Shown piece by piece: positions 55,355 through 64,000 of a stretch of DNA of 64,000 nucleotides. The notes beneath the pieces were generated by a model, which was not told the DNA's origin, searched no databases, and worked only from the letters and a program-made list of their open reading frames with translations. The stretch's first letter is position 1. The number at the start of each line of letters is the position of its first letter. This DNA comes from Mycobacterium sherrisii (GTDB taxonomy: Bacteria; Actinomycetota; Actinomycetes; Mycobacteriales; Mycobacteriaceae). The position numbers and the translations under genes were made by a program. The stretch is from contig NZ_LQPT01000002.1 in assembly GCF_002102355.1 (NCBI RefSeq), positions 20,481 through 84,480 of the forward strand, given 5' to 3'.

Positions 55355-56422
55355 CTAATTCAACCCGTAGAACCGCTGCGCGTTGCGGCCACCGATTTTT
55401 TCTCGCGCATCTTCGCTGATGTCCGCACGGGTGCGCAGGTGCTTGGTGCTCTCCGGCCACTCGCCGTCCCAATGCGGATAGTCGCTGGCGAACATGATGA
55501 AGTCATCGCCCAGCACGTCGATCACCCCGGGCAGGATCGGCTCTTCCGGCTCGCACGTCACGAAGATATTGCCCGCCGAAAGGTATTCATGCGGATCGCG
55601 CCGCCAACCGTGCTCAACCCAATCCCCGCGCTTCTCGTAATGCTCGTGCAAACGATCGATGAAGAACGGGACCCAGCCCGCGCCGGCCTCGAGGAATGCC
55701 ACCCGCAAGCGGGGATGGCGTTCGAAGACACCCCCGGACACCATCGCGGTCATCGCCGTCATCTGGTCGAACGGGAAGCTGATGCAGTGCACCTGGATGT
55801 AGTTGGTGAAGCGGTCGACGCCGATCTTCGGGAGGTGGATACCCGGGGCGCCGTGAATGCCCAGCGGCATCTGCAGGTCTACGGCGGCGGCATAGAACGG
55901 GTCGAGATCTGGATGGTCGAGGTTGCGGGTCTTCAGCGCCGGCGGGACGAGCGTGGCCACCAGGCCGAGCTCCTTGGCCTCGGTCATGACGTCGATGGCC
56001 AGCCGCCCGTGTTCGACCGGGGTCACCGCCACGCCCCGCAACCGACCGTTGGACGAGGCGCAGTAGTCGGCGATCCATTGGTTGTAGAGGCGGGCAAATC
56101 CCGCGGCGAACTGCGGGTCTTCCAGGCTCGGCGCGCACAACCCGAGGCTGGGATACAACACCATGGTGTCGATGTGATCGCGATCGGCGTCACTGAGCAC
56201 CCCGGCGGGCGACGAACAATTGATGTTGGGCGACTTGCTGATTCCGTGCTCGGGCGGGCAACCCGCGCCCGGCCCGCGATCCTCCGGATAGTTGCGGCCT
56301 TCGATCATCAGTCGCCGCCGCCGGTCCGTGCTGGGCTTGATGCCGTCGGGCCAGCGTTTGATTGCTTCGATCGCCAACGACGAGTTTTCGGCGACGTGTC
56401 CGTCGGCGTCGATAATCCGCAT
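55355..56422 (-). CDS. Amidohydrolase family protein (Amidohydro_2, ACMSD-like)
   Basis: A 355-residue TIM-barrel hydrolase. It begins [12 protein letters not shown] (a DxH-like metal motif, D-A-D-G-H), continues with [29 protein letters not shown] (metal histidine), [21 protein letters not shown] and [14 protein letters not shown] (metal aspartate, DYPHWD). These match decarboxylase/hydrolase members such as ACMSD and LigW types. The substrate is unknown. It is divergent from the NanT-like gene. The 81-residue partner follows it. Confidence 0.92.
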   Translation of the reverse strand: MRIIDADGHVAENSSLAIEAIKRWPDGIKPSTDRRRRLMIEGRNYPEDRGPGAGCPPEHGISKSPNINCSSPAGVLSDADRDHIDTMVLYPSLGLCAPSLEDPQFAAGFARLYNQWIADYCASSNGRLRGVAVTPVEHGRLAIDVMTEAKELGLVATLVPPALKTRNLDHPDLDPFYAAAVDLQMPLGIHGAPGIHLPKIGVDRFTNYIQVHCISFPFDQMTAMTAMVSGGVFERHPRLRVAFLEAGAGWVPFFIDRLHEHYEKRGDWVEHGWRRDPHEYLSAGNIFVTCEPEEPILPGVIDVLGDDFIMFASDYPHWDGEWPESTKHLRTRADISEDAREKIGGRNAQRFYGLN

Positions 56423-56499
56423 GTATCGGGAACTTACTCTTGCTGTTTTCACCGCGGAACCGGCTCGCGCCGACGCGCAGTCTGCGCCAGGATGCTTTG

Positions 56500-57762
56500 G
56501 TGACACGAGAAAAGATCAATGCCGATCAACGCAATTCGTTCATCGCGGCAATGCTCGGTTGGACGATGGACGCCTTCGATTACTTCATCGTGGTGTTCGT
56601 CTACGCCGACATCGCAAAGACCTTCCACCACAGCAAGGCCGAAGTCGCGTTCATCACGACGGCGACCCTGATGATGCGCCCGGTGGGCGCGTTGTTGTTC
56701 GGGCTGTGGGCCGACCGAGTCGGCCGGCGGACCCCGCTGATGGTCGACGTGATCTTTTACTCGGTGGTCGGCTTCCTGTGCGCGTTCGCGCCCAACTTCA
56801 CCGTCCTGGTGATCCTGCGACTGTTGTATGGCCTGGGCATGGGCGGCGAATGGGGCCTGGGCGCCGCGTTGGCCATGGAGAAGGTTCCCGTCGAACGGCG
56901 CGGGTTCTTCTCCGGGCTGCTGCAGGAGGGCTACGCGCTCGGCTACCTGCTGGCGAGTCTGAGCTCCCTGGTGGTGTTGGACTGGCTGGGTCTGTCGTGG
57001 CGCTGGCTGTTCGGGCTGTCCATCATCCCCGCGCTGATCAGCCTGATCATCCGGTACCGGGTGCGGGAGTCCGAGGTGTGGGAAGCCGCCCAGGACCAAA
57101 TGAAGCTCACCAACACCAGGATCCGCGACGTGCTGCGCGACCGCGCGATCATCCGCCGCTTCATCTACCTGGTGTTGCTGATGACCGCCTTCAACTGGAT
57201 GAGCCACGGCACGCAGGATGTCTACCCCACCTTCCTGAGTTCCACGGCCAACCACGGGGCCGGCCTGGATCCGGTGACGGTCAAGTGGATTGTGGTGGTG
57301 TACAACGTCGGTGCCATCATCGGCGGGCTGTTCTTCGGCTCGTTGTCGCAGCGATTCAGTCGCCGCTACACGGTGATCTTCTGCGCGCTGCTGGGGCTGC
57401 CGATCGTGCCGATGTTCGCCTTTTCCCGGACCGCGGCGATGTTGTGCCTTGGCTCGTTCTTGATGCAGGTCTGCGTGCAGGGCGCCTGGGGCGTGATCCC
57501 CGCGCACCTCACCGAGATGTCGCCGGATGCCATCCGCGGCCTCTACCCCGGTGTCACTTACCAGCTCGGCAACCTGCTCGCCGCGTTCAACCTGCCGATC
57601 CAGGAGCGCCTGGCGGAGTCGCATGGTTATCCGTTCGCGTTGGCCGCCACGATCGTGCCGGTGTTCCTGGCCGTGGGGTTTTTGACCCTGATCGGCAAGG
57701 ACGCGACCGGGATCCGCTTCGGAACGAAGGAAACCGTCTTTCTGCCAACAGAAGTGCGCTGA
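56500..57762 (+). CDS. nanT: MFS transporter, NanT/sialic-acid-type (Rv1902c-like)
   Basis: A 420-residue major facilitator protein with 12 helices. The first helix [29 protein letters not shown] and [22 protein letters not shown] (MFS signature loop between helices 2 and 3) are clear. The gene position next to cinA and its length match nanT (Rv1902c) of M. tuberculosis. Real substrates in mycobacteria are unproved; aromatic acids or organic acids are alternatives. GTG at 56500 (AGGA 8 nt upstream) is chosen over an ATG-less longer frame. Confidence 0.9.
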   Translation: MTREKINADQRNSFIAAMLGWTMDAFDYFIVVFVYADIAKTFHHSKAEVAFITTATLMMRPVGALLFGLWADRVGRRTPLMVDVIFYSVVGFLCAFAPNFTVLVILRLLYGLGMGGEWGLGAALAMEKVPVERRGFFSGLLQEGYALGYLLASLSSLVVLDWLGLSWRWLFGLSIIPALISLIIRYRVRESEVWEAAQDQMKLTNTRIRDVLRDRAIIRRFIYLVLLMTAFNWMSHGTQDVYPTFLSSTANHGAGLDPVTVKWIVVVYNVGAIIGGLFFGSLSQRFSRRYTVIFCALLGLPIVPMFAFSRTAAMLCLGSFLMQVCVQGAWGVIPAHLTEMSPDAIRGLYPGVTYQLGNLLAAFNLPIQERLAESHGYPFALAATIVPVFLAVGFLTLIGKDATGIRFGTKETVFLPTEVR

Positions 57763-59055
57763 TCACACCGCAGCTTCGCCGCTCAGCGCCCGGCGCAGCA
57801 TGTGCATCGCGACCGTCGTCGAGCGTTCCCGGATGTCGGAGCGATTGCCGGGCAGTCGCAACGTGCGGGTGACTATCTGGTCCGCGCTGCCGGGGCCGCC
57901 GAGGCGCACGGTGAAGCAGACCGTCCCCACCGGCTTGTCCGGGGTTCCCCCGCCGGGTCCGGCGATACCGGTGATCGCGACGGCGGTATCGGCGTCGAAG
58001 CGCCGGGCGGCACCCGCCGCCATCGCCTCGGCCACCGGTTCCGACACCGCGCCGTGGGCCTCGATCAGTGCGGGGTCGACGCCGAGCAATCCGATCTTGG
58101 CCTCGTTGGAATAGCTCACGACGCCGCCCATCACGTAGTCCGAAGAGCCGGGCCGGTCGGTGAGCCGGGCGGCGACCAACCCGGCGGTGCAGGACTCCGC
58201 GGTCGCGATCCGGCGGCCGGCCAGTAGACGGGCGACCACGTCGTCGACCTGCGAGCCGTCCTCGGAATACAGCTGCTGGCCGTGCCGGTCCCGCATCAGC
58301 TGCGTCAGCCGGGCATAAGCCTCCGACGCGGCCGGTTCGTAGCGGGTGACCATTTCGATCTCGCCGCGGCGTAGGCAGGTGGTGATTTCCAGCGACTCGA
58401 ATCCCGGTACGGCGCGTTCGGCGTCACGCAGCGTCTCGGCCAGCCCCGACTCGGGCAGCCCGAACATCCGCAGGGTTTCCTGACGGTAGATCGTGCGGCC
58501 GGCGATCGCCTGCTGAGCCGCGGGAGTCTGGATGGCCTTGTGCCACATCGGCTGCAGCTCGCGCGGCGGGCCGGGAAGCACGATCACCGTCGGCTTCCCC
58601 GGTACCACGACCCCCGGCGCGGTGCCCACCGGATCGAGCACCTGCGCGCCGGCGGGAATCATCGCCTGCTTACGGTTGGCGGCGCGCACCGCCTCAAAGC
58701 TTTCCGAATCGAAGTGCGCCATAAGCCTTTTGAGGATGTTCGCGATCTTGCCTTCGACCTCCGAGTCGAGGACCAGGTCACGGCCACAGAAGCGGGACAC
58801 CACCTCGACGGTCATGTCGTCAGCGGTGGGCCCCAGGCCGCCGCTGGTGACGATCAGGTCCACGCCCTGATCGGCCAGGAAACGTAGTTGGGCCTCGATG
58901 TCGGCGGGCCGGTCGCCACAGATCGTGATGTGGGCGAGTTCTACACCCAGTTCCAGCAGCCGGTCGGCGATCCACGGGCCGTTCTTGTCCTGGACTCGTC
59001 CGGTGAGGACCTCGGTTCCGGTGACGACGATGCCTGCGCGTGCGCTCACCGGCAT
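57763..59055 (-). CDS. cinA: CinA-family protein (competence/damage-inducible; NMN amidohydrolase)
   Basis: A 430-residue two-domain protein. N-terminal MoaB-like domain: [40 protein letters not shown]-terminal CinA/PncC domain: [23 protein letters not shown] and [18 protein letters not shown]-type segment, then [20 protein letters not shown]. The C-terminal domain deamidates NMN; the N-terminal domain hydrolyses ADP-ribose or similar. Length equals M. tuberculosis CinA (Rv1901), where it helps tolerance to drugs and lesions by cleaving NAD adducts. It is adjacent to the convergent nanT without a gap. Confidence 0.95.
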   Translation of the reverse strand: MPVSARAGIVVTGTEVLTGRVQDKNGPWIADRLLELGVELAHITICGDRPADIEAQLRFLADQGVDLIVTSGGLGPTADDMTVEVVSRFCGRDLVLDSEVEGKIANILKRLMAHFDSESFEAVRAANRKQAMIPAGAQVLDPVGTAPGVVVPGKPTVIVLPGPPRELQPMWHKAIQTPAAQQAIAGRTIYRQETLRMFGLPESGLAETLRDAERAVPGFESLEITTCLRRGEIEMVTRYEPAASEAYARLTQLMRDRHGQQLYSEDGSQVDDVVARLLAGRRIATAESCTAGLVAARLTDRPGSSDYVMGGVVSYSNEAKIGLLGVDPALIEAHGAVSEPVAEAMAAGAARRFDADTAVAITGIAGPGGGTPDKPVGTVCFTVRLGGPGSADQIVTRTLRLPGNRSDIRERSTTVAMHMLRRALSGEAAV

Positions 59056-59084
59056 GAGCCTACTGGCGTAAGGCGCGGGCGGGG

Positions 59085-59390
59085 TTAACCCTCGGCCAGG
59101 TGGCGCTCGACCGTCGCCACCTTCTGCGTTATCGCGTCCTTGGCACCGGCGCGCGAGTCCACCTTGATCACGGTGCTGACCCGGGGTGCCCGAGCGGCGA
59201 CCACGTCGACGGCGCGCTGGACGACGGCCATGACCTCGTCCCAGGTATCGCCCTCGATGACGGTGAACATCGAATTCGTTTCATTCGGCAAACCGGACTC
59301 CCGCACCACGCGAATCGCGTCGGCAACGAGCTCACTGACGCCATCGCTCACGCCCAGCGGAGTGACGGAAAACGCGACTAGGACAGACAC
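59085..59390 (-). CDS. MTH1187/thiamine-binding-like protein (Rv1898-like)
   Basis: A 101-residue protein with ferredoxin-like fold: [57 protein letters not shown] and [13 protein letters not shown]. Family members bind thiamine or related compounds. GTG at 59388-59390 is chosen because it gives the canonical SVLVAF start. Divergent from dtd with 39 nt between the starts. Confidence 0.9.
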   Translation of the reverse strand: MSVLVAFSVTPLGVSDGVSELVADAIRVVRESGLPNETNSMFTVIEGDTWDEVMAVVQRAVDVVAARAPRVSTVIKVDSRAGAKDAITQKVATVERHLAEG

Positions 59391-59429
59391 CGAAGCGAGC
59401 CTACCCGGCCGGTTTGGCAGCATCGAGCC

Positions 59430-59861
59430 ATGCGGGTTCTGGTGCAACGAGTCTCGTCGGCAACGGTGACGGTCGATGGTCGGATGGTCGGCGCCATCAG
59501 GCCGCAGGGTCAGGGTTTGCTCGCGTTCGTCGGAGTGACCCACGACGACGACCTTGGCAAGGCCCGACGCCTTGCCGAAAAGCTATGGACGCTACGGATT
59601 CTCGCCGATGAGCGGGCCGCGGCAGACGTCGGTGCACCGGTCTTGGTGGTGAGCCAATTCACGCTGTACGCCGATACCGCCAAGGGCCGAAGACCGTCCT
59701 GGAATGCTGCGGCTCCCGGCGCGGTCGCCGAGCCGCTGGTCGCTGCGTTCGCCGACGCGTTGCGCGGGTTGGGTGCCGTGGTCGAGACCGGCGTGTTCGG
59801 CGCACACATGCAAATCGAGTTGATCAACGACGGGCCGGTAACGGTGCTCCTGGAACTGTGA
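59430..59861 (+). CDS. dtd: D-aminoacyl-tRNA deacylase
   Basis: A 143-residue [20 protein letters not shown] start, [13 protein letters not shown], the catalytic [11 protein letters not shown] motif, and a C-terminal [19 protein letters not shown] (cross-subunit NxGPVT motif with Asp in the variable place). It removes D-amino acids, or glycine, from mischarged tRNA. It corresponds to Rv1897c in M. tuberculosis. A methyltransferase gene follows after 53 nt. Confidence 0.95.
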   Translation: MRVLVQRVSSATVTVDGRMVGAIRPQGQGLLAFVGVTHDDDLGKARRLAEKLWTLRILADERAAADVGAPVLVVSQFTLYADTAKGRRPSWNAAAPGAVAEPLVAAFADALRGLGAVVETGVFGAHMQIELINDGPVTVLLEL

Positions 59862-59914
59862 GGGCCCGGCCGCGGGTACCGTGGTGCTGTCGGCGCTTAC
59901 AGAGAGGGACGACC

Positions 59915-60826
59915 ATGAGCACTGGGCCCCAATACGGCTCGCTCCGTTCCGATGACGACCAGTGGGACATCGTCAGCAGCGTTGGTTATACCGCGTTGCT
60001 GGTAGCGGGTTGGCGCGCCGTGCACGCGCTGAGTCCTCGACCGCTGGTGCGAGACGAGTTCGCAAAGGTTTTCATCGCAGCCGCGCAAGACCCGTATTTG
60101 GCGGACGTGCTTGCCAATCCGGGCAGTAACGACGACGAGACCGCATTTCCGCGGTTATACGGCGTGCAGACGAAATTTTTCGACGACTTTTTCGGCTCCG
60201 CGGGTGTGGTCGGCATACGGCAGGCGGTAATCGTCGCGGCGGGGTTGGACTCGCGGGCCTACCGACTTCAATGGCCCTCCGGAACAAGTGTTTTCGAAAT
60301 CGACCTGCCGAAAGTCCTGGATTTCAAGGCGCGAGTGCTGGGCGAACATGGCGCGGTGCCGCGGGCCAATCGCGTCGAGGTCGCCGCCGACCTGCGCACC
60401 GATTGGTCCCGCCCGTTGGAGGCGGCCGGTTTTGACACCGAGATGCCCAGCGCTTGGTCGGTCGAGGGGATATTGCCGTATCTGACCGACGAGGCCCAGA
60501 ACACGCTTTTCACCCGGATCAGTGGGCTCAGCGCTCCCGGCAGCCGAATCGCCATCGGCGCACTGGGATCGCGCCTCGACCACGATCGGCTTGCAGCGCT
60601 GGAAAGCGAGTATCCCGGCGTCAACATGTCAGGCAACGTGGACTTTTCCGCCCTGACTTACGAGCCCAAGGGTGATCCCGCCGGATGGCTGGCCGCGCAC
60701 GGCTGGTCGGTCGACCCGGTGCGCACCACGCTGGATTTGCAGCGCGGCTATGGTTTGACGCCCCCCGAGGTCGACGTGAAGATCGACGCCTTCATGCATT
60801 CGCAGTACATCACCGCGACCCGGTAG
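59915..60826 (+). CDS. Class I SAM-dependent methyltransferase (LCMT-like, Rv1896c-like)
   Basis: A 303-residue protein of the same mycobacterial family as the one at 9764-10603: [39 protein letters not shown] (SAM motif), [29 protein letters not shown] and a C-terminal SALTYEPKG. The full length equals Rv1896c, and the gene follows dtd as in M. tuberculosis. The methyl acceptor is unknown. GAGAGGG 6 nt before ATG 59915 supports the start. Confidence 0.93.
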   Translation: MSTGPQYGSLRSDDDQWDIVSSVGYTALLVAGWRAVHALSPRPLVRDEFAKVFIAAAQDPYLADVLANPGSNDDETAFPRLYGVQTKFFDDFFGSAGVVGIRQAVIVAAGLDSRAYRLQWPSGTSVFEIDLPKVLDFKARVLGEHGAVPRANRVEVAADLRTDWSRPLEAAGFDTEMPSAWSVEGILPYLTDEAQNTLFTRISGLSAPGSRIAIGALGSRLDHDRLAALESEYPGVNMSGNVDFSALTYEPKGDPAGWLAAHGWSVDPVRTTLDLQRGYGLTPPEVDVKIDAFMHSQYITATR

Positions 60827-60852
60827 CGGGATCCGCCGGGACGTCCAAACCG

Positions 60853-61878
60853 TTAGGGCGTCAGCAGAATCTTGACATCGTCGCCGGACCGCGCCTCGGC
60901 GGCGGCGTAGCCCTTGGCCGCCTCGTCCAACGGCAACGACGTGGTGAAGATGCCGTCGACGTCGAGGCGCCCGGACTGCAACAGCGGCACCAGCTCTGCC
61001 CAGGTGCGCTGCACCGGTGCCGTGGTCATCCGCAGCGTGATGCTGCGAATCAGGCAACCCAAGGCGTTGAGCGGAAACGGATTCATGTCGTGCACGCCGA
61101 CGACCGAAACCGTGCCACCGGGGCGCACCGCGTTGAGCGCATCGGTCAGCGAGGCGTCGGTCGCGACGGCGTCGATCACGGCATCGGCGCCGCGGCCGCC
61201 CGTCGCGGCCAGGATGGCCTCGACCGCCGGTGCCTTGATCGGCGTGGCCCCCCACTCGGCGGCACGGTTCAACCGACCATCCACCCGGTCGACGGCGAAA
61301 ACGGTTGCCGCACCTTGAAACTGAGCGCTACGCAGGGAACACAACCCGACCGCGCCGAGGCCGAACACCGCCACGGTTCCGCCCAGCGGAATGTCGGCGC
61401 GCTGGGCCGCGGCCCAGCCGGTCGGCAAGTTGTCGGTGAGCAGCAGCGCCTGCTCGGTGGTGATGCCCTCCGGCATCTTCAACAGCTGGAAATCCGCGGC
61501 GGGGACGGCCAGCAGGTCGGCCTGCGCTCCGCCGAGCAAGCCGCCGCCGAAAATCTGGAAGCCGGCGTAACACATGACGGGATCGCGGGTGGCACACCCC
61601 GGGCAGGCGCCGCAGCCGGTCACCGACGACACCATCACCCGATCTCCGGGCCGGACCGTGCGCACTTCGGTGCCGACATCGACGACCGTCCCGATTGCTT
61701 CGTGCCCCAACGCGATCGGGTCGGGAATCGGGAAGTCGGCTTCGTAGAAATGCAGATCCGAGCCGCAGATGCCCGCGGCGGTGACTTCGATGATCGCGCC
61801 GTCGTCGCCCGGCAGGGCTGGATCAGGGCGGGTGTCGACCCGGATGCTGCGGGGGCCGTCGACGACTACGGTGCGCAT
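60853..61878 (-). CDS. Zinc-dependent alcohol dehydrogenase (Rv1895-like)
   Basis: A 341-residue MDR dehydrogenase. Catalytic zinc ligands are GICGSDLHFYE (Cys) and LGHEAIGTVVDVG (His-Glu). The structural-zinc lobe is GCGACPGCATRDPVMC. NAD motif VAVFGLGAVGLCSL; acidic end of strand 2 FAVDRVDGR points to NAD. It oxidises an alcohol or formaldehyde-type substrate; unknown. The start lies 12 nt inside the end of the upstream monooxygenase gene, so they form an operon. Position matches Rv1895. Confidence 0.93.
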   Translation of the reverse strand: MRTVVVDGPRSIRVDTRPDPALPGDDGAIIEVTAAGICGSDLHFYEADFPIPDPIALGHEAIGTVVDVGTEVRTVRPGDRVMVSSVTGCGACPGCATRDPVMCYAGFQIFGGGLLGGAQADLLAVPAADFQLLKMPEGITTEQALLLTDNLPTGWAAAQRADIPLGGTVAVFGLGAVGLCSLRSAQFQGAATVFAVDRVDGRLNRAAEWGATPIKAPAVEAILAATGGRGADAVIDAVATDASLTDALNAVRPGGTVSVVGVHDMNPFPLNALGCLIRSITLRMTTAPVQRTWAELVPLLQSGRLDVDGIFTTSLPLDEAAKGYAAAEARSGDDVKILLTP

Positions 61879-63839
61879 TGCGGAGTGCTCACTTTCTGAT
61901 CCGACTTCGAATCACGTTGGCGCACAATGAATTGCGACCAGTCGGGCTCACGCACCGCGGCCCAGTACTGGTTGAGGCGCCACGGGCTGACGGTGTGAAT
62001 TTCCCCGTCAGCGTTCTTGAAGTAGGAGTGCTTGACCGCGGGGTGTGACCACACCATCTTCTTGATCTGTTCCTGCGTGCGTCGATGCCAATCGTTGGCG
62101 GCCTCGGCCGTGGGCTCCATCGAGTGCACATCGGGTTCGGTCAGCCGCTTCAGGCACTGATCGATGTAGCGCATCTGCAGCTCGGACTGGAAGATCAGGC
62201 TGCCGCCGTGGGCGAGGTGGGTGCCCGGCCCGTAGATGATGAAGAAGTTGGGGAAGTTCGGAACCGTGATGCCCAGATAGGCGTACGGTCGACTCCCCCA
62301 CATTTCGTGCAGATCGATTCCGTTGCGTCCGGTCACTTTCAGCGGCCACAACACCTCGGTGTGCCGAAACCCGGTGGCGTAGACGATGATGTCGGCGTCA
62401 TGCGCCACGCCGTCTTCGGTCACCACCGCGTGCGGCGTGATTTTCCGGATCGGCGTGCGGACCAGTTCGACATTGTCGCGCCGTAGGGTGTTAAGCCAGC
62501 TGCCGTTGTCCTGCAGGGTCCGTTTGCCGCAGGCGGGGTAGTCGGGCAGCACCTTGGCCAACAGTTCCTCGTCGTCACCGACCTGGGCGGTGATCCACTG
62601 CGAGAACATCGTCGCCGCGGCGGCATTGATGTCGCTGACCGCCGCGTCTTGGTCGGGATAGTCGGGGTCGGCCTCCGCCGCGTCCAGGCCTTTGTCCGAG
62701 CCGGGCCACAGCACCAGGAACCGGTACCAGCGTCCGTAGAACGGCAGGTGGCGCAGTGCCCAGCGCACGCCGTCGCCGACTTCGTCGTGGTACATCGCGT
62801 TCGGGAACATCCACTGTGCGGTTCGCTGGAACACGGTCAGTTGTGCGACGTCACCGGCGATTGCCGGCGCGATCTGAAAGCCGCTGGCGCCCGCACCGAT
62901 AAGTGCGACCCGCTTGCCGGTGATATCGACCGAATGATCCCAGGCCGCAGAGTGAAACGACGGCCCGGCAAAAGTTGTGGCGCCGTCGAATTCGGGGATC
63001 TGCGGTCGGTTGAGCTGGCCGACGGCGGTGATCAGCGCCCGCGCCCGCAGTTCGGTGGTCTGGCCGTCGGTGCCGCGCAGCGCGACGGCCCAATTGCCGT
63101 CGGTGTCGTCCCACTCGGCGGCCAAAACCTCGGTGTTCCAACGGATGTGCTCGGCCAAGTCGTGCTTGTTCATCACCTCGGTGAAGTAATGCTGCAGTTC
63201 ATCCTGCTCGGCGAAGAAATGAGACCAGTCGTTGTTGGGTTCGAAGCTGTAGCAATAGAAATGGTTCGCCACATCGACGCGGGCGCCGGGATAGCTGTTC
63301 TCCCACCACGTCCCGCCGGGGCCGGCGTTCTTTTCGACGATCGTGAACGAGATGTTGGCCTGTTTGAGCCGGATGCCGGCCAGCAGACCGGATTCGCCGC
63401 ATCCGACGACGAGCACCGGCAGCCCGGCCGCGCGCTCGGCGGGTATCGGCGCCGGGCGGCGGGGGTCGAGGCCGTCCAGGTCGAGTTCTTCGGAGACCAG
63501 CGGCAGGTAGTCGTCGGGCACATGTTCGCAGGCCGCCCAGTCCAGCATCTCCCGGATCAGTGCCGGGCCCAGCGGTGCGGGCTCGGGGCAGCCGCGGTCG
63601 CGGTAGTCGGCGATCACGGTGAGCGCGTCGGCGCGGGCGCGGGCTTTGTCCTCCTCGGACATGAACCCTTGCACCTCGTTGAGGAAGATGCCCATCTGCT
63701 TGTACTCGCGGATGAATCGCGGGTCACCGGTGATGTGCACGAGCGACAGCAGCAGCGTGGGGATGCTGACGTCCTCTAGCGCCCTCCCGATCTCCGGGGT
63801 CGGCGTGGCGAAAGGGCGGCCGGAATAGGGGCTGCGCAT
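61866..63839 (-). CDS. Baeyer-Villiger flavin monooxygenase (4-hydroxyacetophenone monooxygenase-like)
   Basis: A 657-residue protein. An N-terminal extension of about 135 residues is followed by the FAD motif VLVVGCGESGLLAGIRLKQ, GPGGTWWENSYPGARVD, the BVMO fingerprint FAGPSFHSAAW (F-x-G-x3-H-x3-W), an NADPH motif (ALIGAGASGFQIAPAIAG) and a C-terminal YATGFRHTEVLWP. The extension and length resemble HapE (4-hydroxyacetophenone monooxygenase). It inserts oxygen next to a ketone; the alcohol dehydrogenase in the same operon could make the ketone from a secondary alcohol. Confidence 0.92.
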   Translation of the reverse strand: MRSPYSGRPFATPTPEIGRALEDVSIPTLLLSLVHITGDPRFIREYKQMGIFLNEVQGFMSEEDKARARADALTVIADYRDRGCPEPAPLGPALIREMLDWAACEHVPDDYLPLVSEELDLDGLDPRRPAPIPAERAAGLPVLVVGCGESGLLAGIRLKQANISFTIVEKNAGPGGTWWENSYPGARVDVANHFYCYSFEPNNDWSHFFAEQDELQHYFTEVMNKHDLAEHIRWNTEVLAAEWDDTDGNWAVALRGTDGQTTELRARALITAVGQLNRPQIPEFDGATTFAGPSFHSAAWDHSVDITGKRVALIGAGASGFQIAPAIAGDVAQLTVFQRTAQWMFPNAMYHDEVGDGVRWALRHLPFYGRWYRFLVLWPGSDKGLDAAEADPDYPDQDAAVSDINAAAATMFSQWITAQVGDDEELLAKVLPDYPACGKRTLQDNGSWLNTLRRDNVELVRTPIRKITPHAVVTEDGVAHDADIIVYATGFRHTEVLWPLKVTGRNGIDLHEMWGSRPYAYLGITVPNFPNFFIIYGPGTHLAHGGSLIFQSELQMRYIDQCLKRLTEPDVHSMEPTAEAANDWHRRTQEQIKKMVWSHPAVKHSYFKNADGEIHTVSPWRLNQYWAAVREPDWSQFIVRQRDSKSDQKVSTPQCAP

Positions 63840-63930
63840 CGAGCCGATCCTTTCGACGGGTGAGGGCCGATTACGCTACTAGCCGTGTCGTAATTGGCAG
63901 CACTACGCTACCCGCTGCCGACAGGGCTGA

Positions 63931-64000
63931 TCAAGGGTCGTCGTCGTCGGGGCTGAGCAGCTGTTCGGGGTGATGGACGCTGTTGGTGCGGGGTTGGCCT
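63931..64000 (-). CDS. C-terminus of a 13E12/DUF222-HNH-type protein (cut by window edge)
   Basis: Only 22 codons are visible: GQPRTNSVHHPEQLLSPDDD then DP and TGA. The segment (GxPRTN-x-HHPE-x-LL plus an acidic tail) is the usual end of mycobacterial REP13E12 HNH endonuclease-like proteins, from memory. Such genes are often multi-copy and sites of genome variation. The body lies outside the window. Confidence 0.55.
   Translation of the reverse strand, partial: GQPRTNSVHHPEQLLSPDDDDP

Overview
This is a high-GC actinobacterial window that reads as a nontuberculous Mycobacterium, probably a slow grower. The evidence is mycobacterial gene content (isocitrate lyase 2, a fatty-acyl-AMP ligase of the FadD31 type, cutinase, LCMT-like methyltransferases, F420/FMN luciferase-like oxidoreductases, DUF4333 lipoprotein) and long-range gene order. 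From about 24.7 kb to 61.9 kb the order follows, as I remember it, the Mycobacterium tuberculosis interval Rv1932 (tpx) down to Rv1895. Several M. tuberculosis genes (mpt63, PPE34/35, katG-furA, lipJ) are absent and other genes sit in between. No rRNA, tRNA, CRISPR array or intact insertion sequence was seen.

Layout: (1) 1-5.5 kb: the start of a GMC oxidoreductase, then a compact cassette of GT4 glycosyltransferase, methyltransferase, alpha-toroid protein annotated elsewhere as 'prenyltransferase', and a convergent second methyltransferase. It has its own promoter and palindromic operator and is the best candidate here for an uncharacterised pathway. (2) 5.6-8.8 kb: cutinase, a decayed glycerophosphodiesterase, two tiny coupled genes under a perfect inverted repeat, and a secreted GH16 glucanase like Rv0315. 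(3) 8.8-24.7 kb: accessory redox and lipid metabolism: luciferase-like oxidoreductase, methyltransferase, MDR reductase, amino-acid permease, aldehyde dehydrogenase, hydroxyacid-oxoacid transhydrogenase, epimerase, flavin monooxygenase, HxlR regulator divergent from a frameshifted hydrolase, NYN-domain protein, nitronate monooxygenase, acyl-CoA synthetase and a 3' remnant of a second synthetase. (4) 24.7-33.3 kb: tpx, two DJ-1/PfpI proteins, SnoaL-like protein, SDR, DUF2071 pair, FadD31 and an AtoE-like short-chain fatty-acid transporter. (5) 33.3-46.4 kb: penicillin-binding-protein-like lipoprotein, SRPBCC proteins, small exported proteins, aromatic-ring-type and luciferase-like monooxygenases, full-length isocitrate lyase 2, a metallo-hydrolase broken by a stop codon, FadB5, PEBP-like protein and a phytoene-desaturase-like oxidoreductase. 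(6) 46.5-64 kb: TetR and LysR regulators with their likely sites, tautomerase plus nitronate monooxygenase, nitroreductase, the Rv1906c-like exported protein, D-amino-acid oxidase, STAS protein, enoyl-CoA hydratase, holin-like membrane protein, amidohydrolase, NanT-type transporter, CinA, thiamine-binding-like protein, Dtd, a methyltransferase, a zinc alcohol dehydrogenase with a Baeyer-Villiger monooxygenase, and the last codons of a 13E12-type protein.

Four loci are broken in this strain: the glpQ-like gene (internal deletion), the MEST-like hydrolase (one-base shift at a G5 run), the Rv1913-like metallo-hydrolase (in-frame TAA) and the acyl-CoA synthetase remnant. Several divergent regions carry clear paired palindromes that can be assigned to the adjacent regulator (HxlR at 19.5 kb, TetR at 46.4 kb). 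Others (1.37, 1.70, 7.35 and 15.25 kb) have no regulator gene next to them.
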